Origin: Desulfoprunum benzoelyticum
GTDB taxonomy: Bacteria > Desulfobacterota > Desulfobulbia > Desulfobulbales > Desulfocapsaceae
Direction: 5' to 3'
NCBI RefSeq assembly: GCF_014201505.1
Contig: NZ_JACHEO010000014.1
Coordinates: 34,010 to 98,009, forward strand
DNA length: 64,000 nt
Shown here: piece after piece, positions 1 to 8,646 of the stretch
How the letters are laid out: the number at the start of each line of letters is the position of its first letter
Numbering within the stretch: position 1 is the stretch's first letter
The notes under the pieces: generated by a model
The model's database searches: none
The model's input: only the letters and a program-made list of their open reading frames with translations
What the model was told of the DNA's origin: nothing
Program-made: the position numbers and the translations under genes

Positions 1-484
1 CGGAGATTTCATCGTCATCGACGATTGTATGGGGACGGTAGAGCATATCGGCCTGAAAACCACGCGTGTTCGCAGTCTTTCGGGTGAGCAGCTGATCTTC
101 TCCAATGCCGATCTGTTGAAGAGCCGTATTCGCAACTACAAGCGGATGTATGAACGACGGGTCGTTTTTTCGCTTGGGTTGGTCTACCGGACGCCACCGG
201 AGAAATTGAGTCAAGTACCCGATATAATACGCAATGCCGTCGAAAAGCATCCCCAGGCGCGCTTCGAACGGGCACACTTCAATGAGTATGGCGAGTCTGC
301 TCTCAAGTTTGAAACTGTCTACTGGATTGCCAATCCCGACTACAACAGCTACATGGATATCCACCAGGCCATAAATCTCGATATTTACAGGCAATTCGTC
401 GAGGCGGAAATTGAATTCGCTTATCCGACCCAGACCGTGATCGTTGAGCGGAAATCAGGAGCGACCCAAAGTTTTCCCTGCTGA
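1..484 (+). CDS. MscS-family mechanosensitive channel, C-terminal part (5' end outside window)
   Basis: This frame is open from base 2 and ends at TGA 482-484, so only about the last 160 residues are present. The visible part begins GDFIVIDDCMGTVEHIGLK, runs through TTRVRSLSGEQLIFSNADL and ends in an alpha/beta cytoplasmic domain. This is the beta domain and C-terminal cage typical of small-conductance mechanosensitive channels, which sit in the inner membrane and release solutes on hypo-osmotic shock. The pore helix and other membrane segments lie upstream of the window. The ATG at base 29 is internal and not the true start. The family call is secure; the ion preference and the subfamily are not visible. 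Confidence 0.85.
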   Translation, partial: GDFIVIDDCMGTVEHIGLKTTRVRSLSGEQLIFSNADLLKSRIRNYKRMYERRVVFSLGLVYRTPPEKLSQVPDIIRNAVEKHPQARFERAHFNEYGESALKFETVYWIANPDYNSYMDIHQAINLDIYRQFVEAEIEFAYPTQTVIVERKSGATQSFPC

Positions 485-918
485 AGAACGTGTTGCGGGG
501 GCTGGCGATGAACCTGACGGTTCTGCGCAGGTGTGGGAGTGTTCGCCTTGATGCCAATGACGTGGCCCGCTGAACGTCACGAGAGAGGAGGCTTCATCAA
601 CGGCATACGATGTTTATGCCACACGAATTGGTAATGCGAGCACCATGTTGTGTGGATAGGGAAATGCCTTCGCACGATGCTCTACGAGAAATTTCGGAAA
701 AATCTGAAGATGCGTTCCATGAACCGGCTCGGCAAAAAGAGAACAAGGTATTGGCAATGCGGCAAGCTCATTTTGCAAGAGCCTCTGGTGAGATGAGGAT
801 TTCCGGTTATAATAGTTTCTGATCGGTTGTGCCATTCAACTGAACGACCGACGGACGGAGCCGGCAAACCCTGTAACGAAGCCCCATAACTCATTATTTC
901 ATGGAGAACCAGTGTATT
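485..918. other. Intergenic, no supported gene
   Basis: The 434 bases between the MscS gene and the UspA gene hold only a 70-codon plus-strand frame (610-822) with no recognisable domain and no good ribosome binding site. I see no strong hairpin with a T tract. The UspA ribosome binding site GGAGA lies at its right edge. Confidence 0.4.
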
Positions 919-1437
919 ATGTCGATTGAATACAAAACGATCCTGTTTACATCGAATCTTTCCGCGGCCAGTCGCACCGCTTTCAGGCATGCACTTCTTC
1001 TGGCGAACCAATTTGATGCCAAACTCATACTGCTCCACGTCATGGAGCGATCGCCCAGCAATTATGAAAGCTACATGATCGGCCTCTTCGGCCAGGAACG
1101 GCTGCAGCAGGTATTGAAAAACAATACGGAAGAAGCCAAGCACGCCCTGGTCGGCAAGGTCACGCCGAAGCAGATGGCGCGGACCGCCCTGAGCGAATTC
1201 TCAAAGGAAAATGAAACGGGTGAAGAAAATTACGTCGTTCCTCCAAGTCAGATCGTGGTCAAGGAAGGGGGCGTTGTCGAGGTTATCCTCGAACAGGCGG
1301 CGGAAAAAAAATGTGATCTGATTGTCATGGGGGCAAGTGAGGGGTTGCTGTCCAGTTCTTCGGTTGGCGGCAATATCAAATCGGTATTGAAGAATTCGAA
1401 AATTCCGGTATTGGTCGTGCCGGTAAGCCACGAATAG
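919..1437 (+). CDS. Universal stress protein (UspA family)
   Basis: A 172-residue single-domain Usp protein. It opens MSIEYKTILFTSNLSAASRTA, the usual first strand plus serine-rich loop, and ends with the ATP-loop region VMGASEGLLSSSSVGG followed by IPVLVVP. Such proteins are cytoplasmic stress proteins, many of which bind ATP. I chose ATG 919 rather than ATG 901, because GGAGA at 903-907 is well spaced for 919 and the extra six residues of the longer form match nothing in the family. An insertion of about 40 residues in the middle (KQMARTALSEFSKENETGEE region) makes it a little longer than the usual 140-150 residues. It stands alone, so its role is not shown by context. Confidence 0.85.
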   Translation: MSIEYKTILFTSNLSAASRTAFRHALLLANQFDAKLILLHVMERSPSNYESYMIGLFGQERLQQVLKNNTEEAKHALVGKVTPKQMARTALSEFSKENETGEENYVVPPSQIVVKEGGVVEVILEQAAEKKCDLIVMGASEGLLSSSSVGGNIKSVLKNSKIPVLVVPVSHE

Positions 1438-1481
1438 AAGCCGGGCCGATTTCACCGACCGCTGCGGCTGGGACAGCCATC

Positions 1482-2525
1482 ATGTGGCAACTTTCTGAAG
1501 CGAGACCTGTGATGCATATCCTGTGGACCGGCCAGACCGGTTGCTATGACAGTCGCGGTCGAGAGATCCCGTGTCCCGGGAGCGGCCAGGACGGTGAGAT
1601 CAGGCCGGGCCGGCCCTGGCCCGATCCCCGCTTCAGGTTCATCGGCGGCGATATCGTCGAAGACCGGGCGACCGGACTGCTGTGGAGTGCCGACGCCAAT
1701 CTCTTTTCCTTTCCGATGAGTTGGCAGGACGGGCTTGATGTTGCTCGCCAGATGCGGCGGGAAAGGGCCTTCGGCCGTGACGACTGGCGACTGCCGAACC
1801 GGCGTGAATTACGTAGCCTTGTAAGTCACCAGGCGAAAAAACCGGCGTTGCCCCACGATCACCCGTTTCGCAATGTCTTTCTCGGCTGGTACTGGACCTC
1901 GACCACCTCCGCCGTTGCGCCCGGATATGCCTGGTATGTCCACCTGGAAGGGGGAAGGATGTTTTACGGCAAAAAGGACAGCCAGTATCTGGTATGGCCG
2001 GTAAGCGGGGACAGCGGTGTATTGCCGGCAACCGGTCAGGCGACATGTTTCGACATGCGCGGCAATGAGGTGTTCTGCGACCACAGCGGCCAGGACGGGG
2101 AGTTGCAGCTCGGAGTCGACTGGCCGTCGGAGCGCTTTGTCCGGAGGGAACACGGCATCGAGGACCGGTTGACGGGGCTTCTCTGGTACGACCGCGGCGA
2201 TCTGCCCGGCCGTCCTGCCGCCTGGGAGCAGGTCCTTGCGGCGGTTAAAACTCTTGCTTCAAAAACCGAGATCCCGTGGCGCCTGCCGACCATCAACGAG
2301 TTGGAGAGCCTGGTCGATGCCTCGGCCCATGCCCCGGCCCTTCCCCGACAGCACCCGTTTGCGGCGGTGCAGCCAGCGTACTGGTCCGCCACCACCAGCT
2401 ACTTCGAGCCTGACTGGGCCTATGTCCTTTATTTCGACAAAGGGGCGGTGGGGGTGGGTTTCAAAATGAACGAAGAATTTTATCTGTGGCCGGTGGTGGG
2501 CCGGCAACGAGGCCCGGGGTTGTAA
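1482..2525 (+). CDS. DUF1566 (Lcl C-terminal) domain protein, tandem duplicate
   Basis: This 347-residue protein carries two copies of the DUF1566/Lcl-type module. Each copy has the order GQ(T/A)..C.D..G.E..C...GQDGE, a segment RLTGLLW or RATGLLW, then WRLP(N/T).. EL.SLV and a closing YW(T/S)..TS....WY or WAYVLYF and LWPV. The first copy covers about residues 18-175 and the second about 183-340. The module is found in bacterial surface or secreted proteins of unclear function, but I see no signal peptide here; the N-terminus MWQLSEARPVM is not hydrophobic. ATG 1482 has no strong ribosome binding site and ATG 1512 is an alternative start. Function unknown. Confidence 0.75.
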   Translation: MWQLSEARPVMHILWTGQTGCYDSRGREIPCPGSGQDGEIRPGRPWPDPRFRFIGGDIVEDRATGLLWSADANLFSFPMSWQDGLDVARQMRRERAFGRDDWRLPNRRELRSLVSHQAKKPALPHDHPFRNVFLGWYWTSTTSAVAPGYAWYVHLEGGRMFYGKKDSQYLVWPVSGDSGVLPATGQATCFDMRGNEVFCDHSGQDGELQLGVDWPSERFVRREHGIEDRLTGLLWYDRGDLPGRPAAWEQVLAAVKTLASKTEIPWRLPTINELESLVDASAHAPALPRQHPFAAVQPAYWSATTSYFEPDWAYVLYFDKGAVGVGFKMNEEFYLWPVVGRQRGPGL

Positions 2526-2667
2526 GGTTGACATTGGGCCGGAGGACATCTTCAGCGTTTGGGGGGCCGGCCTGTCCGCAATCGCAGACACGGTTCGCCG
2601 GCCTTGGTCCGGCAGGCATACACAGGTTCGGTGAAGAGTTTTCCAGACACCTTTCAAGGAATAATCG

Positions 2668-3696
2668 ATGCGAACGATTTTACCCTCTCTGTGCCGGTAT
2701 CTGGCACTTGCTCAGCAGGTTGTGATCGGTACTCTTGTCGAAAGCTCCGGGTCGGCGCCGCGCTGCTCCGGGGCCAGGATGCTGCTCGACCGGGATGGAA
2801 CCCAGGTCGGAACCATCGGCGGCGGTGAGATGGAGGGAACCTGTCTCGCCAAGGCCGGGGATATGCTGGAGGGAGGACCGGATCATGCCCTCCTGCACTT
2901 TGCTGTGACCGCGGGCCAGGGCGCCGATGCCGGGATGATCTGCGGCGGAACGGTCCAGGTGCTGCTCCAGCGTTTGGCGCCGACCCACGAGACAGTGCAA
3001 TTTTTTCAATCCCTGGCGGCGGATTTTGCCGGGAGAAAGAACCCGATCCTGCTGACCCTGTTTCAACCAGGTTGCCCGCCCCGTTTCCTGACCTATGTCC
3101 CCGGAGAGCGGTCGGTTATCGATCTCGCTCCCCGGCTTGTCGAGACGTTGGCCCGGCGGGCAGAGGCGGCCGATCGGCCCTTCATCGTTGCCGATGGTGC
3201 GACGAAACTTCATGCCGAACCTCTGATCAGCCCGGCACGGCTGTACCTGGCAGGGGCCGGCCACGTCGCCCTGGCCACCGCCCGACTGGCCCACTTCCTT
3301 GGGTTGGAAGTCATCGTTGTCGATGACCGGCCGGAGTTTGCCAGTCGCGCACGGTTTCCCGAGGCCTGCGAGGTGCGGGTCGTCGCCGCCTATGACCAGG
3401 GTCTTGAAGGGGTGCAGGCCGGTGATCATGTGGTAATCGCGACCAGGAGCCATGCGTTCGACAAGGAGGCCCTGGCCCAGTCCCTGGGCACTGCCGCCGG
3501 GTATATCGGCATGCTCGGCAGTCGCAGGAAGCGGGACGCCATCTACGCCGCCCTTCGGCGGGAGGGCGTTTCCGAGCGGGACCTGGGCCGGGTTCACTGC
3601 CCGATCGGACTGCCTATCGGTGGTGAGAGTCCGGCAGAGATTGCCCTTGGCATCATGGCCGAGATCCAGCAGAAGAAATACGGTCGGGCGGCATGA
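2668..3696 (+). CDS. XdhC/CoxI-family molybdenum hydroxylase maturation protein
   Basis: A 342-residue protein with the two domains of the XdhC family. The N-terminal XdhC_CoxI domain contains VESSGSAPRCSGARML and GTIGGGEMEG (about residues 23-55). The C-terminal Rossmann domain has LYLAGAGHVALATARLA followed by VIVVDDRPEFASR (about 190-220) and ends with IGLPIGGESPAEIALGIMAEI. XdhC proteins bind molybdenum cofactor and help to sulfurate it and insert it into xanthine dehydrogenase-type enzymes. The ribosome binding site AAGGA sits before ATG 2668. The stop overlaps the start of the next gene (ATGA), so the two are translationally coupled. No molybdenum hydroxylase subunit lies in this window, so the client enzyme is unknown. 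Confidence 0.85.
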   Translation: MRTILPSLCRYLALAQQVVIGTLVESSGSAPRCSGARMLLDRDGTQVGTIGGGEMEGTCLAKAGDMLEGGPDHALLHFAVTAGQGADAGMICGGTVQVLLQRLAPTHETVQFFQSLAADFAGRKNPILLTLFQPGCPPRFLTYVPGERSVIDLAPRLVETLARRAEAADRPFIVADGATKLHAEPLISPARLYLAGAGHVALATARLAHFLGLEVIVVDDRPEFASRARFPEACEVRVVAAYDQGLEGVQAGDHVVIATRSHAFDKEALAQSLGTAAGYIGMLGSRRKRDAIYAALRREGVSERDLGRVHCPIGLPIGGESPAEIALGIMAEIQQKKYGRAA

Positions 3697-4313
3697 AGAT
3701 TGCAACCCTGATTCCGGCGGCGGCGCCGGAGCGACGACAGGTCCCTGTCGCCATTCCGACCAGGTCGGAGGCCGAGGTCCTGGCGGCAATGATGCTGTCG
3801 GAGCCGGGTCTTGACCATGGCCGGCTGGTCGGTCGGGCGGCCGTCGCCCTGGCCCTGGCTCTCAACGCCAGGGGTTATGGGCTGAATATCGATCTGGTCT
3901 ATGGCGCGGGGCTTCTCCATGATGTGGCCAAGGGGCAGCCCCATCATGAACGCCGGGGGGCGGAGATGCTGTCCGCGCTCGGTCTTGAGGAGATTGCCGC
4001 GATTGCCGCGGTGCACAACGATGCTGGGAGTGCGGCGGATCCGGCCCTTGCCGTCACCGACCGGTTAGGGGAAAAGGATATTGTCTGCCTCGCCGACAAG
4101 CTGTTCAGCGGCCCGCGTCGGGTCCGGATCGAGACAAGGTATGCCGAAAAGCTGGCAGCCGCCGGCGATAATGATGCGGCCCGCCGGGTGATATTCGGCT
4201 GGAGGGCTCGCGCCCTGGCCTTGAAGGCCATGGTCGAGCAGGCGGCTGGCCGCGATCTGGACACGATCCTGACGGCGGCGAAGGTATGCCCCCCGGAGCC
4301 TCCTGCAAAATGA
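3693..4313 (+). CDS. HD-domain protein, apparent remnant of an NTP-transferase/HD fusion
   Basis: This 206-residue protein is coupled to the XdhC gene by an ATGA overlap. Residues about 25-150 form an HD phosphohydrolase-like domain: RLVGRAAVALALALNARG, then GLLHDVAKGQPHHERRGAE with the HD pair, then AAVHND. The first residues, MKIATLIPAAAP, look like the start of a MobA-like nucleotidyltransferase (IPAAG), but the rest of that domain is absent and AIPTRSEAEVLAAM follows at once. In many Desulfobacterota an NTP transferase is fused to exactly such an HD domain beside xdhC, so this copy looks internally deleted. Whether the short form still works is unknown. The HD call is firm; the deletion is inference from memory of the family. 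Confidence 0.7.
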   Translation: MKIATLIPAAAPERRQVPVAIPTRSEAEVLAAMMLSEPGLDHGRLVGRAAVALALALNARGYGLNIDLVYGAGLLHDVAKGQPHHERRGAEMLSALGLEEIAAIAAVHNDAGSAADPALAVTDRLGEKDIVCLADKLFSGPRRVRIETRYAEKLAAAGDNDAARRVIFGWRARALALKAMVEQAAGRDLDTILTAAKVCPPEPPAK

Positions 4314-4466
4314 ACGTCTGCTGAGTTTGGCGTTGCCACCGGCGGGACGCATCTTCGGCGGCAAGGAACTCAAAGGAAAATCGCCAGTTCCGCTGCTACT
4401 GTCGATTATATGGTCCGCTTTCCTTCATGGCGCTGCGGGATTGTGATGATCTGGTCCCGGGCCCGT

Positions 4467-4700
4467 TCACATCCTCGAGAACTGCTTGATCCATCCCTCG
4501 AGCAGCGGCTTTTCGGCGTCGTCGATCTCGATGATCTCGCATCTGGACAGCAGCCAGTGATGCATGTCCATGGCGGCGCCATTCCATTCCTTTACCGAGA
4601 GCACCGGCTGTCCAAATTGTGATGCCGGATGATCACTGGTGATGTTGCACGTCAGTTCCACGTGTTCCCGATCGAAAATGTCAAAAGATCTGATTTTCAT
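4467..4700 (-). CDS. Small hypothetical protein
   Basis: A 77-residue frame, MKIRSFDIFDREHVELTCN to KQFSRM, on the minus strand. The start ATG (4700-4698) is preceded by GGAGA seven bases upstream, which is the main reason to believe it. It is rich in acidic and aromatic residues, has no membrane segment or signal peptide, and I recognise no family. It is convergent with the HD gene and divergent from the acetyl-CoA hydrolase gene. Confidence 0.5.
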   Translation of the reverse strand: MKIRSFDIFDREHVELTCNITSDHPASQFGQPVLSVKEWNGAAMDMHHWLLSRCEIIEIDDAEKPLLEGWIKQFSRM

Positions 4701-5095
4701 AGTCTGTCTCCATTTTGAAAGGTTGTTTGATATAACATGGATACCCGGTCCTGGCGATTCGGTCGAGAGAAAATCTACCTCGTGGTATATCGGGGGGATG
4801 CTGTTGCCGTAGCTTCGCCCGGGCGTTCAGGCGGCGGCGGGCCAATGCCGCCTGTCCGGTGTCGAGGCGGCCGAGTGCCGGTTTTTTCATCGGTTGCAAC
4901 ATGGTGGCGACGGGGTGCATGGAGCCTTCATGTGTTACTGTATGGGGCTGAGATTGCGATCAATTCCCGGTCACCATCAGGATGCCGAAACTGTTGATCT
5001 GTTTTCGAGACAATTGTATTCTTGGTATTTTTTTATATCTGTGGCAAATATGCGGTCTAGTGGTTCAATACAACGGGTTCTTAAGGGAGGTACGG
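4701..5095. other. Intergenic, divergent promoters expected
   Basis: This 395-base gap separates the minus-strand small gene from the plus-strand acetyl-CoA hydrolase gene, so it should carry two promoters. I could not assign either with confidence. A strong ribosome binding site, AAGGGAGG, lies at 5083-5090 just before ATG 5096. Plus-strand frames here lack coding character. Confidence 0.4.
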
Positions 5096-6952
5096 ATGGA
5101 TCTTCAGGCATATTGCCCGGAAAAAGTGGTCACCGCCGACGAGGCGCTTTCGAAGATAAAAAACGGCAGTCGCATCTTCATCGGCACCGCTTGCGGCGAA
5201 CCCCAGCATTTGATTCACAGCCTGGTCGCCAGCTCGTTCCTCCAGGACGCGGTGATTTACCAGATGCTTTCGATCACCCTGTCCAAGTATGTCGACGATC
5301 CCAACTTCTTCCGACGCTTCGCCCTGAAGTTGTTCTTTATCAGCGCCAGCATGCGCAAGGCGGCCTTCGAGGGTAGAATCGACTATCTGCCGGCCTACCT
5401 CTCCCAGATTCCCAACATGTTCGCCAGCCGTCGCATCGGCCTGGATGTGGCCCTGGTGCAGGTCAGTCCCCCCGACCGCTTCGGCTACTGCAGTCTGGGC
5501 GTATCGGTCGATATCACCAAGGCCGGCCTGGATGCCGCGCGCCTGAAGATCGTCCAGGTCAATCCCCGGATGCCCCGTACCTGGGGCGACTGCATCGTTC
5601 ACGTCGACGACATCGATTACCTCGTCCCTTTCGAAGAACCCCTGGTGGAAGCGATACCGAAGGCCAAAAACCAGGAAGTGATCACCCGCATCGGGTACTA
5701 CGTCAGTCAACTGGTGGAAGATGGGGCCACGGTTCAGGTCGGATTCGGCCACCTGGCCAACGCGATTCTGCCGCATTTGATGGATAAAAAGGATCTGGGG
5801 ATCCACACCCAGGTCATTACCGATTCGTTCCTGCCCTTGCTGGAAAAAAACGTCATCACCAACAAGAAGAAGACGTTGCTGGACGGCCGGGTGGTGGCCT
5901 CGCTGTGCATGGGTTCGGAAAAGCTCTACAACTACGTTCACGACAACCCCCAGTTCTATTTCCGGGCCTCGGATTTCGTCAGCGACCCGGTGGTCATCGC
6001 CCGTAACGACAACATGGTTTCGATCTCCTCGGCCCTGGAGGTCGATCTCACCGGCCAGGTGTGCAGCGACTCCATGGGCTATCTGTTCTACAGCGGCATC
6101 GGCGACCAGGTTGATTTCTTGCGCGGCAGCGCCATGTCCAAGGGTGGCTTTACCATCATCGCCCTGCCGTCCACGGCCCAGGGGGGGAAGGTGTCGCGCA
6201 TCGTCCCGAGTCTGAGCGAAGGCGCCGGGGTGGCCACCACCCGCGGTGACGTCAATTTCGTCGTCACCGAATACGGCATCGCCGAGCTCAAAGGCAAGAG
6301 CATTTACCAGCGGGTGATGGAACTGGCGCAGATCGCCCATCCGAAGTTCAGGGAAGAGCTGATCGATGTCGCCAAGAAGCACCACTACATTTTTGCCGAC
6401 CAGATGCCGCCGGCCCAGGATGACCTGATCTTCCTGGAAGGGTATAAGACGAGTGTCACGCTGCGCAACGGCAAGGCCATCGAGTTCCGCCCCTTGCTGC
6501 CTTCGGATGAGTTTGCCTATCGCAATTTCTTCTACTCGCTGAAAGAGGAAACCATCTTCATGCGCTTCTTTTACAAAAGGAAGCTGTTCTCCCATGAGCA
6601 TGCCCAGCAGCAGTGGGCCAGCGTCGACTACCGCAAGAATATGTCCATCATCGGCCTGGTTCAGAGCCGCGGCTTCCAGGAGATCGTCGCCATCGGCACC
6701 TACGCCGACGAGGGCACCGGCCGGGCGGAGGTGGCCTTCGTGGTGCGTGAAGATTTCCAGGGCCTGGGTGTCACTTCCCACATGCTGCCGTTGCTTGAGG
6801 TCATCGCCAAGGAAAACAATTTTCAAGGCTTTGTGGCCACCGTGCTGAAGGAAAATAGAGCAATGATGCGGATCTTCAAGAAAAGATATCCCAACGCCAA
6901 GGTCGATACGAGCAGCGCTCTCGACAACACCATCATCATGGATTTCAACTAG
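5096..6952 (+). CDS. Acetyl-CoA hydrolase/CoA-transferase fused to a C-terminal GNAT domain
   Basis: This 618-residue protein joins two enzymes. Residues 1 to about 445 are an acetyl-CoA hydrolase/transferase (4-hydroxybutyrate CoA-transferase type), with VTADEALSKIKNGSRIFIGT at the start and the C-terminal signature YSGIGDQVDFLRGSAMSKGG and VVTEYGIAELKGKS. Residues about 460-615 are a GNAT acyltransferase: FRPLLPSDEFAYRNFFYSL, AEVAFVVREDFQGLGVTSHM (the acetyl-CoA loop, here with QGLG) and ENRAMMRIFKK. The start at 5096 is fixed by AAGGGAGG eight bases upstream; a longer frame from 4982 has no such site. The first domain would move CoA between organic acids. The GNAT domain may modify proteins or recruit acyl-CoA. 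The gene stands alone. Confidence 0.85.
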   Translation: MDLQAYCPEKVVTADEALSKIKNGSRIFIGTACGEPQHLIHSLVASSFLQDAVIYQMLSITLSKYVDDPNFFRRFALKLFFISASMRKAAFEGRIDYLPAYLSQIPNMFASRRIGLDVALVQVSPPDRFGYCSLGVSVDITKAGLDAARLKIVQVNPRMPRTWGDCIVHVDDIDYLVPFEEPLVEAIPKAKNQEVITRIGYYVSQLVEDGATVQVGFGHLANAILPHLMDKKDLGIHTQVITDSFLPLLEKNVITNKKKTLLDGRVVASLCMGSEKLYNYVHDNPQFYFRASDFVSDPVVIARNDNMVSISSALEVDLTGQVCSDSMGYLFYSGIGDQVDFLRGSAMSKGGFTIIALPSTAQGGKVSRIVPSLSEGAGVATTRGDVNFVVTEYGIAELKGKSIYQRVMELAQIAHPKFREELIDVAKKHHYIFADQMPPAQDDLIFLEGYKTSVTLRNGKAIEFRPLLPSDEFAYRNFFYSLKEETIFMRFFYKRKLFSHEHAQQQWASVDYRKNMSIIGLVQSRGFQEIVAIGTYADEGTGRAEVAFVVREDFQGLGVTSHMLPLLEVIAKENNFQGFVATVLKENRAMMRIFKKRYPNAKVDTSSALDNTIIMDFN

Positions 6953-7344
6953 GCGCAGTTGCAGCGGCCGACCGCGCCATCCATCCGACCGTCATTCCCA
7001 AACCGGCAGTGGTGGCGGTCGCTGGTTTTTCAGGAGGCGATCATTCCCAGTATTCACAATACAGCCTGTATCGACAGGGAACTCCAGCGTAACCACCTGA
7101 TTATATTTACGGCGCATGATTTCCAGATTCCATTTGCATTCATAACCATTACAAGCTACTGTTTTCACCCTTCTCCATCTTCATCCCGGTCGTCCTCCGG
7201 AGAAATGGGCCTCTCGTCGAATCCGCCGTCCCATGTTATCCCCCTTGCGGTCAGAGTCAGGAGAGTGCTCGGTACATTTTTGCGTACTTCGGGCCGAGGT
7301 ACATCCGGACGATCATTGAGTTGTGTATATGAGACCGATCGAAA
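6953..7344. other. Intergenic, nothing recognised
   Basis: The 392 bases between the CoA-transferase/GNAT gene and spt contain a 129-codon plus-strand frame (6959-7348) that overlaps the next gene, has no ribosome binding site and no family resemblance. No clear terminator hairpin with a T tract was found. The spt promoter should be here. Confidence 0.4.
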
Positions 7345-8538
7345 ATGAGTAAAATGACTATCTTTGATAAGTTTGGGCAACTGGCAGAGGCAAGGAGATC
7401 GATGGAGAAGAACTGCCCCGAGTTCTTCAACATCGTGCTGGAAGACATATCGTCACCCACCGAGGCGGTCGTGAACGGCCGCCCGACGATCCTGGCCGGT
7501 ACCAACAATTATCTGGGACTCACCTGCAACAGCGAGTGCATCCGGGCCTCCTGTCTGGCCGCGGAAAAGGAGGGGACGGGCACCACCGGATCACGCATGG
7601 CCAATGGGACATTTGCCGGCCATATCGCGCTGGAGCGGGAACTGTCGGATTTTTACGGCCGCACCCATACCATCGTCTTTTCCACCGGCTATCTCGCCAA
7701 CCTTGCCATACTGTCGACCGCCGTCGGGCCGGGCGAGGTGATTCTCCTCGATGCCGACTGCCATGCCAGCATCTATGACGGATGCCGCCTGGGCGGGGCG
7801 GAAGTCATTCGTTTCCGGCATAACGATGTCCTCGATCTGGAGAAACGCCTGCAACGGCTTGCCAAAAGGGATACCAATGTGTTGGTTGTCGTTGAAGGCA
7901 TCTACAGCATGATGGGCGACAAGGCGCCGCTGGCGGATATAGTCGCGGTCAAGCGGAAACATGGTGCTTATCTGGTCGTGGATGAAGCGCATTCCCTCGG
8001 CGTCCTGGGGGAAACCGGCCGCGGCCTGACGGAGGAGGCGGGAGTTGAGGATCAGGTAGATTTTATCGTCGGCACATTCAGTAAAAGCCTGGGGGCCATC
8101 GGCGGTTTCTGCACGAGCAATCACCCGGGTCTGGAGCTTATCCGCTATGCCAGCCGGCCCTATATCTTCACCGCCTCGCTGTCGCCATCGACGGTCGCCT
8201 CCACCCGGACCGCCCTTGGAATCATTCGTACACAACCGCAATTGCGGCAGCAGCTGTGGGCCAACGCCAACGTGCTGCACGCAAGGATCAAAGGGCTTGG
8301 TTACGCGGTCGGACCGGTTCCGAGTCCGATCATTGCCGTCCATTATCGCAACGTCGAAGAGGCCTTTGCGATGTGGAATGGACTGCTGCAACGCGGCATC
8401 TATGTCAACATGGTCCTGCCGCCGGCGACTCCCGGCGGTGGGGCGCTCCTCCGCTGCAGTCTCAGTGCCGCCCACTCCAGGGATCAGATCGAGAGGATTG
8501 GCGAGGCCTTTGCCGCCCTGATCGGCGTGCACAGCTGA
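7345..8538 (+). CDS. spt: Serine palmitoyltransferase (PLP-dependent alpha-oxoamine synthase)
   Basis: This 397-residue enzyme is expected to condense serine with a fatty acyl thioester to 3-ketosphinganine, the first step of sphingolipid synthesis. It has the alpha-oxoamine synthase fold: NNYLGLTCNSE, GTGTTGSRMANGTFAGH, STGYLANLAIL, LDADCHASIYDGCRLGG, VDEAHSLGVLGETGRG and the PLP lysine in GTFSKSLGAIGGF (near residue 247). I prefer Spt over BioF or Kbl because of FRHNDVLDLEKRL, EGIYSMMGDKAPL and SRPYIFTASLSPS, which fit bacterial serine palmitoyltransferases, and because acyl carrier protein, acyl-AMP ligase, CerR-like and bCerS-like genes lie nearby. The start has a weak ribosome binding site; ATG 7354 is an alternative. 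Confidence 0.88.
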   Translation: MSKMTIFDKFGQLAEARRSMEKNCPEFFNIVLEDISSPTEAVVNGRPTILAGTNNYLGLTCNSECIRASCLAAEKEGTGTTGSRMANGTFAGHIALERELSDFYGRTHTIVFSTGYLANLAILSTAVGPGEVILLDADCHASIYDGCRLGGAEVIRFRHNDVLDLEKRLQRLAKRDTNVLVVVEGIYSMMGDKAPLADIVAVKRKHGAYLVVDEAHSLGVLGETGRGLTEEAGVEDQVDFIVGTFSKSLGAIGGFCTSNHPGLELIRYASRPYIFTASLSPSTVASTRTALGIIRTQPQLRQQLWANANVLHARIKGLGYAVGPVPSPIIAVHYRNVEEAFAMWNGLLQRGIYVNMVLPPATPGGGALLRCSLSAAHSRDQIERIGEAFAALIGVHS

Positions 8539-8646
8539 TATGTCACGGCCGAAGACGATGGGGTACGCCCGGCCCATGCCCCTCCGGACTGGATCGCCGA
8601 CCCAATGGTACCGGGCGGGACACTATCTGCAGCACCACCTTCTGCC

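Noticed and set aside
610..822. A 70-codon plus-strand frame as a gene
   Set aside because: No ribosome binding site, no family match and an unusual composition.
5081..6826. A 581-codon minus-strand frame antisense to the CoA-transferase/GNAT gene
   Set aside because: Same reason: a coding-strand shadow with no ribosome binding site or domain.
7345..8538. 8-amino-7-oxononanoate synthase (BioF) or Kbl
   Set aside because: No biotin or threonine genes are near, and motifs such as FRHND and RPYIFTASL together with the sphingolipid neighbours favour serine palmitoyltransferase.
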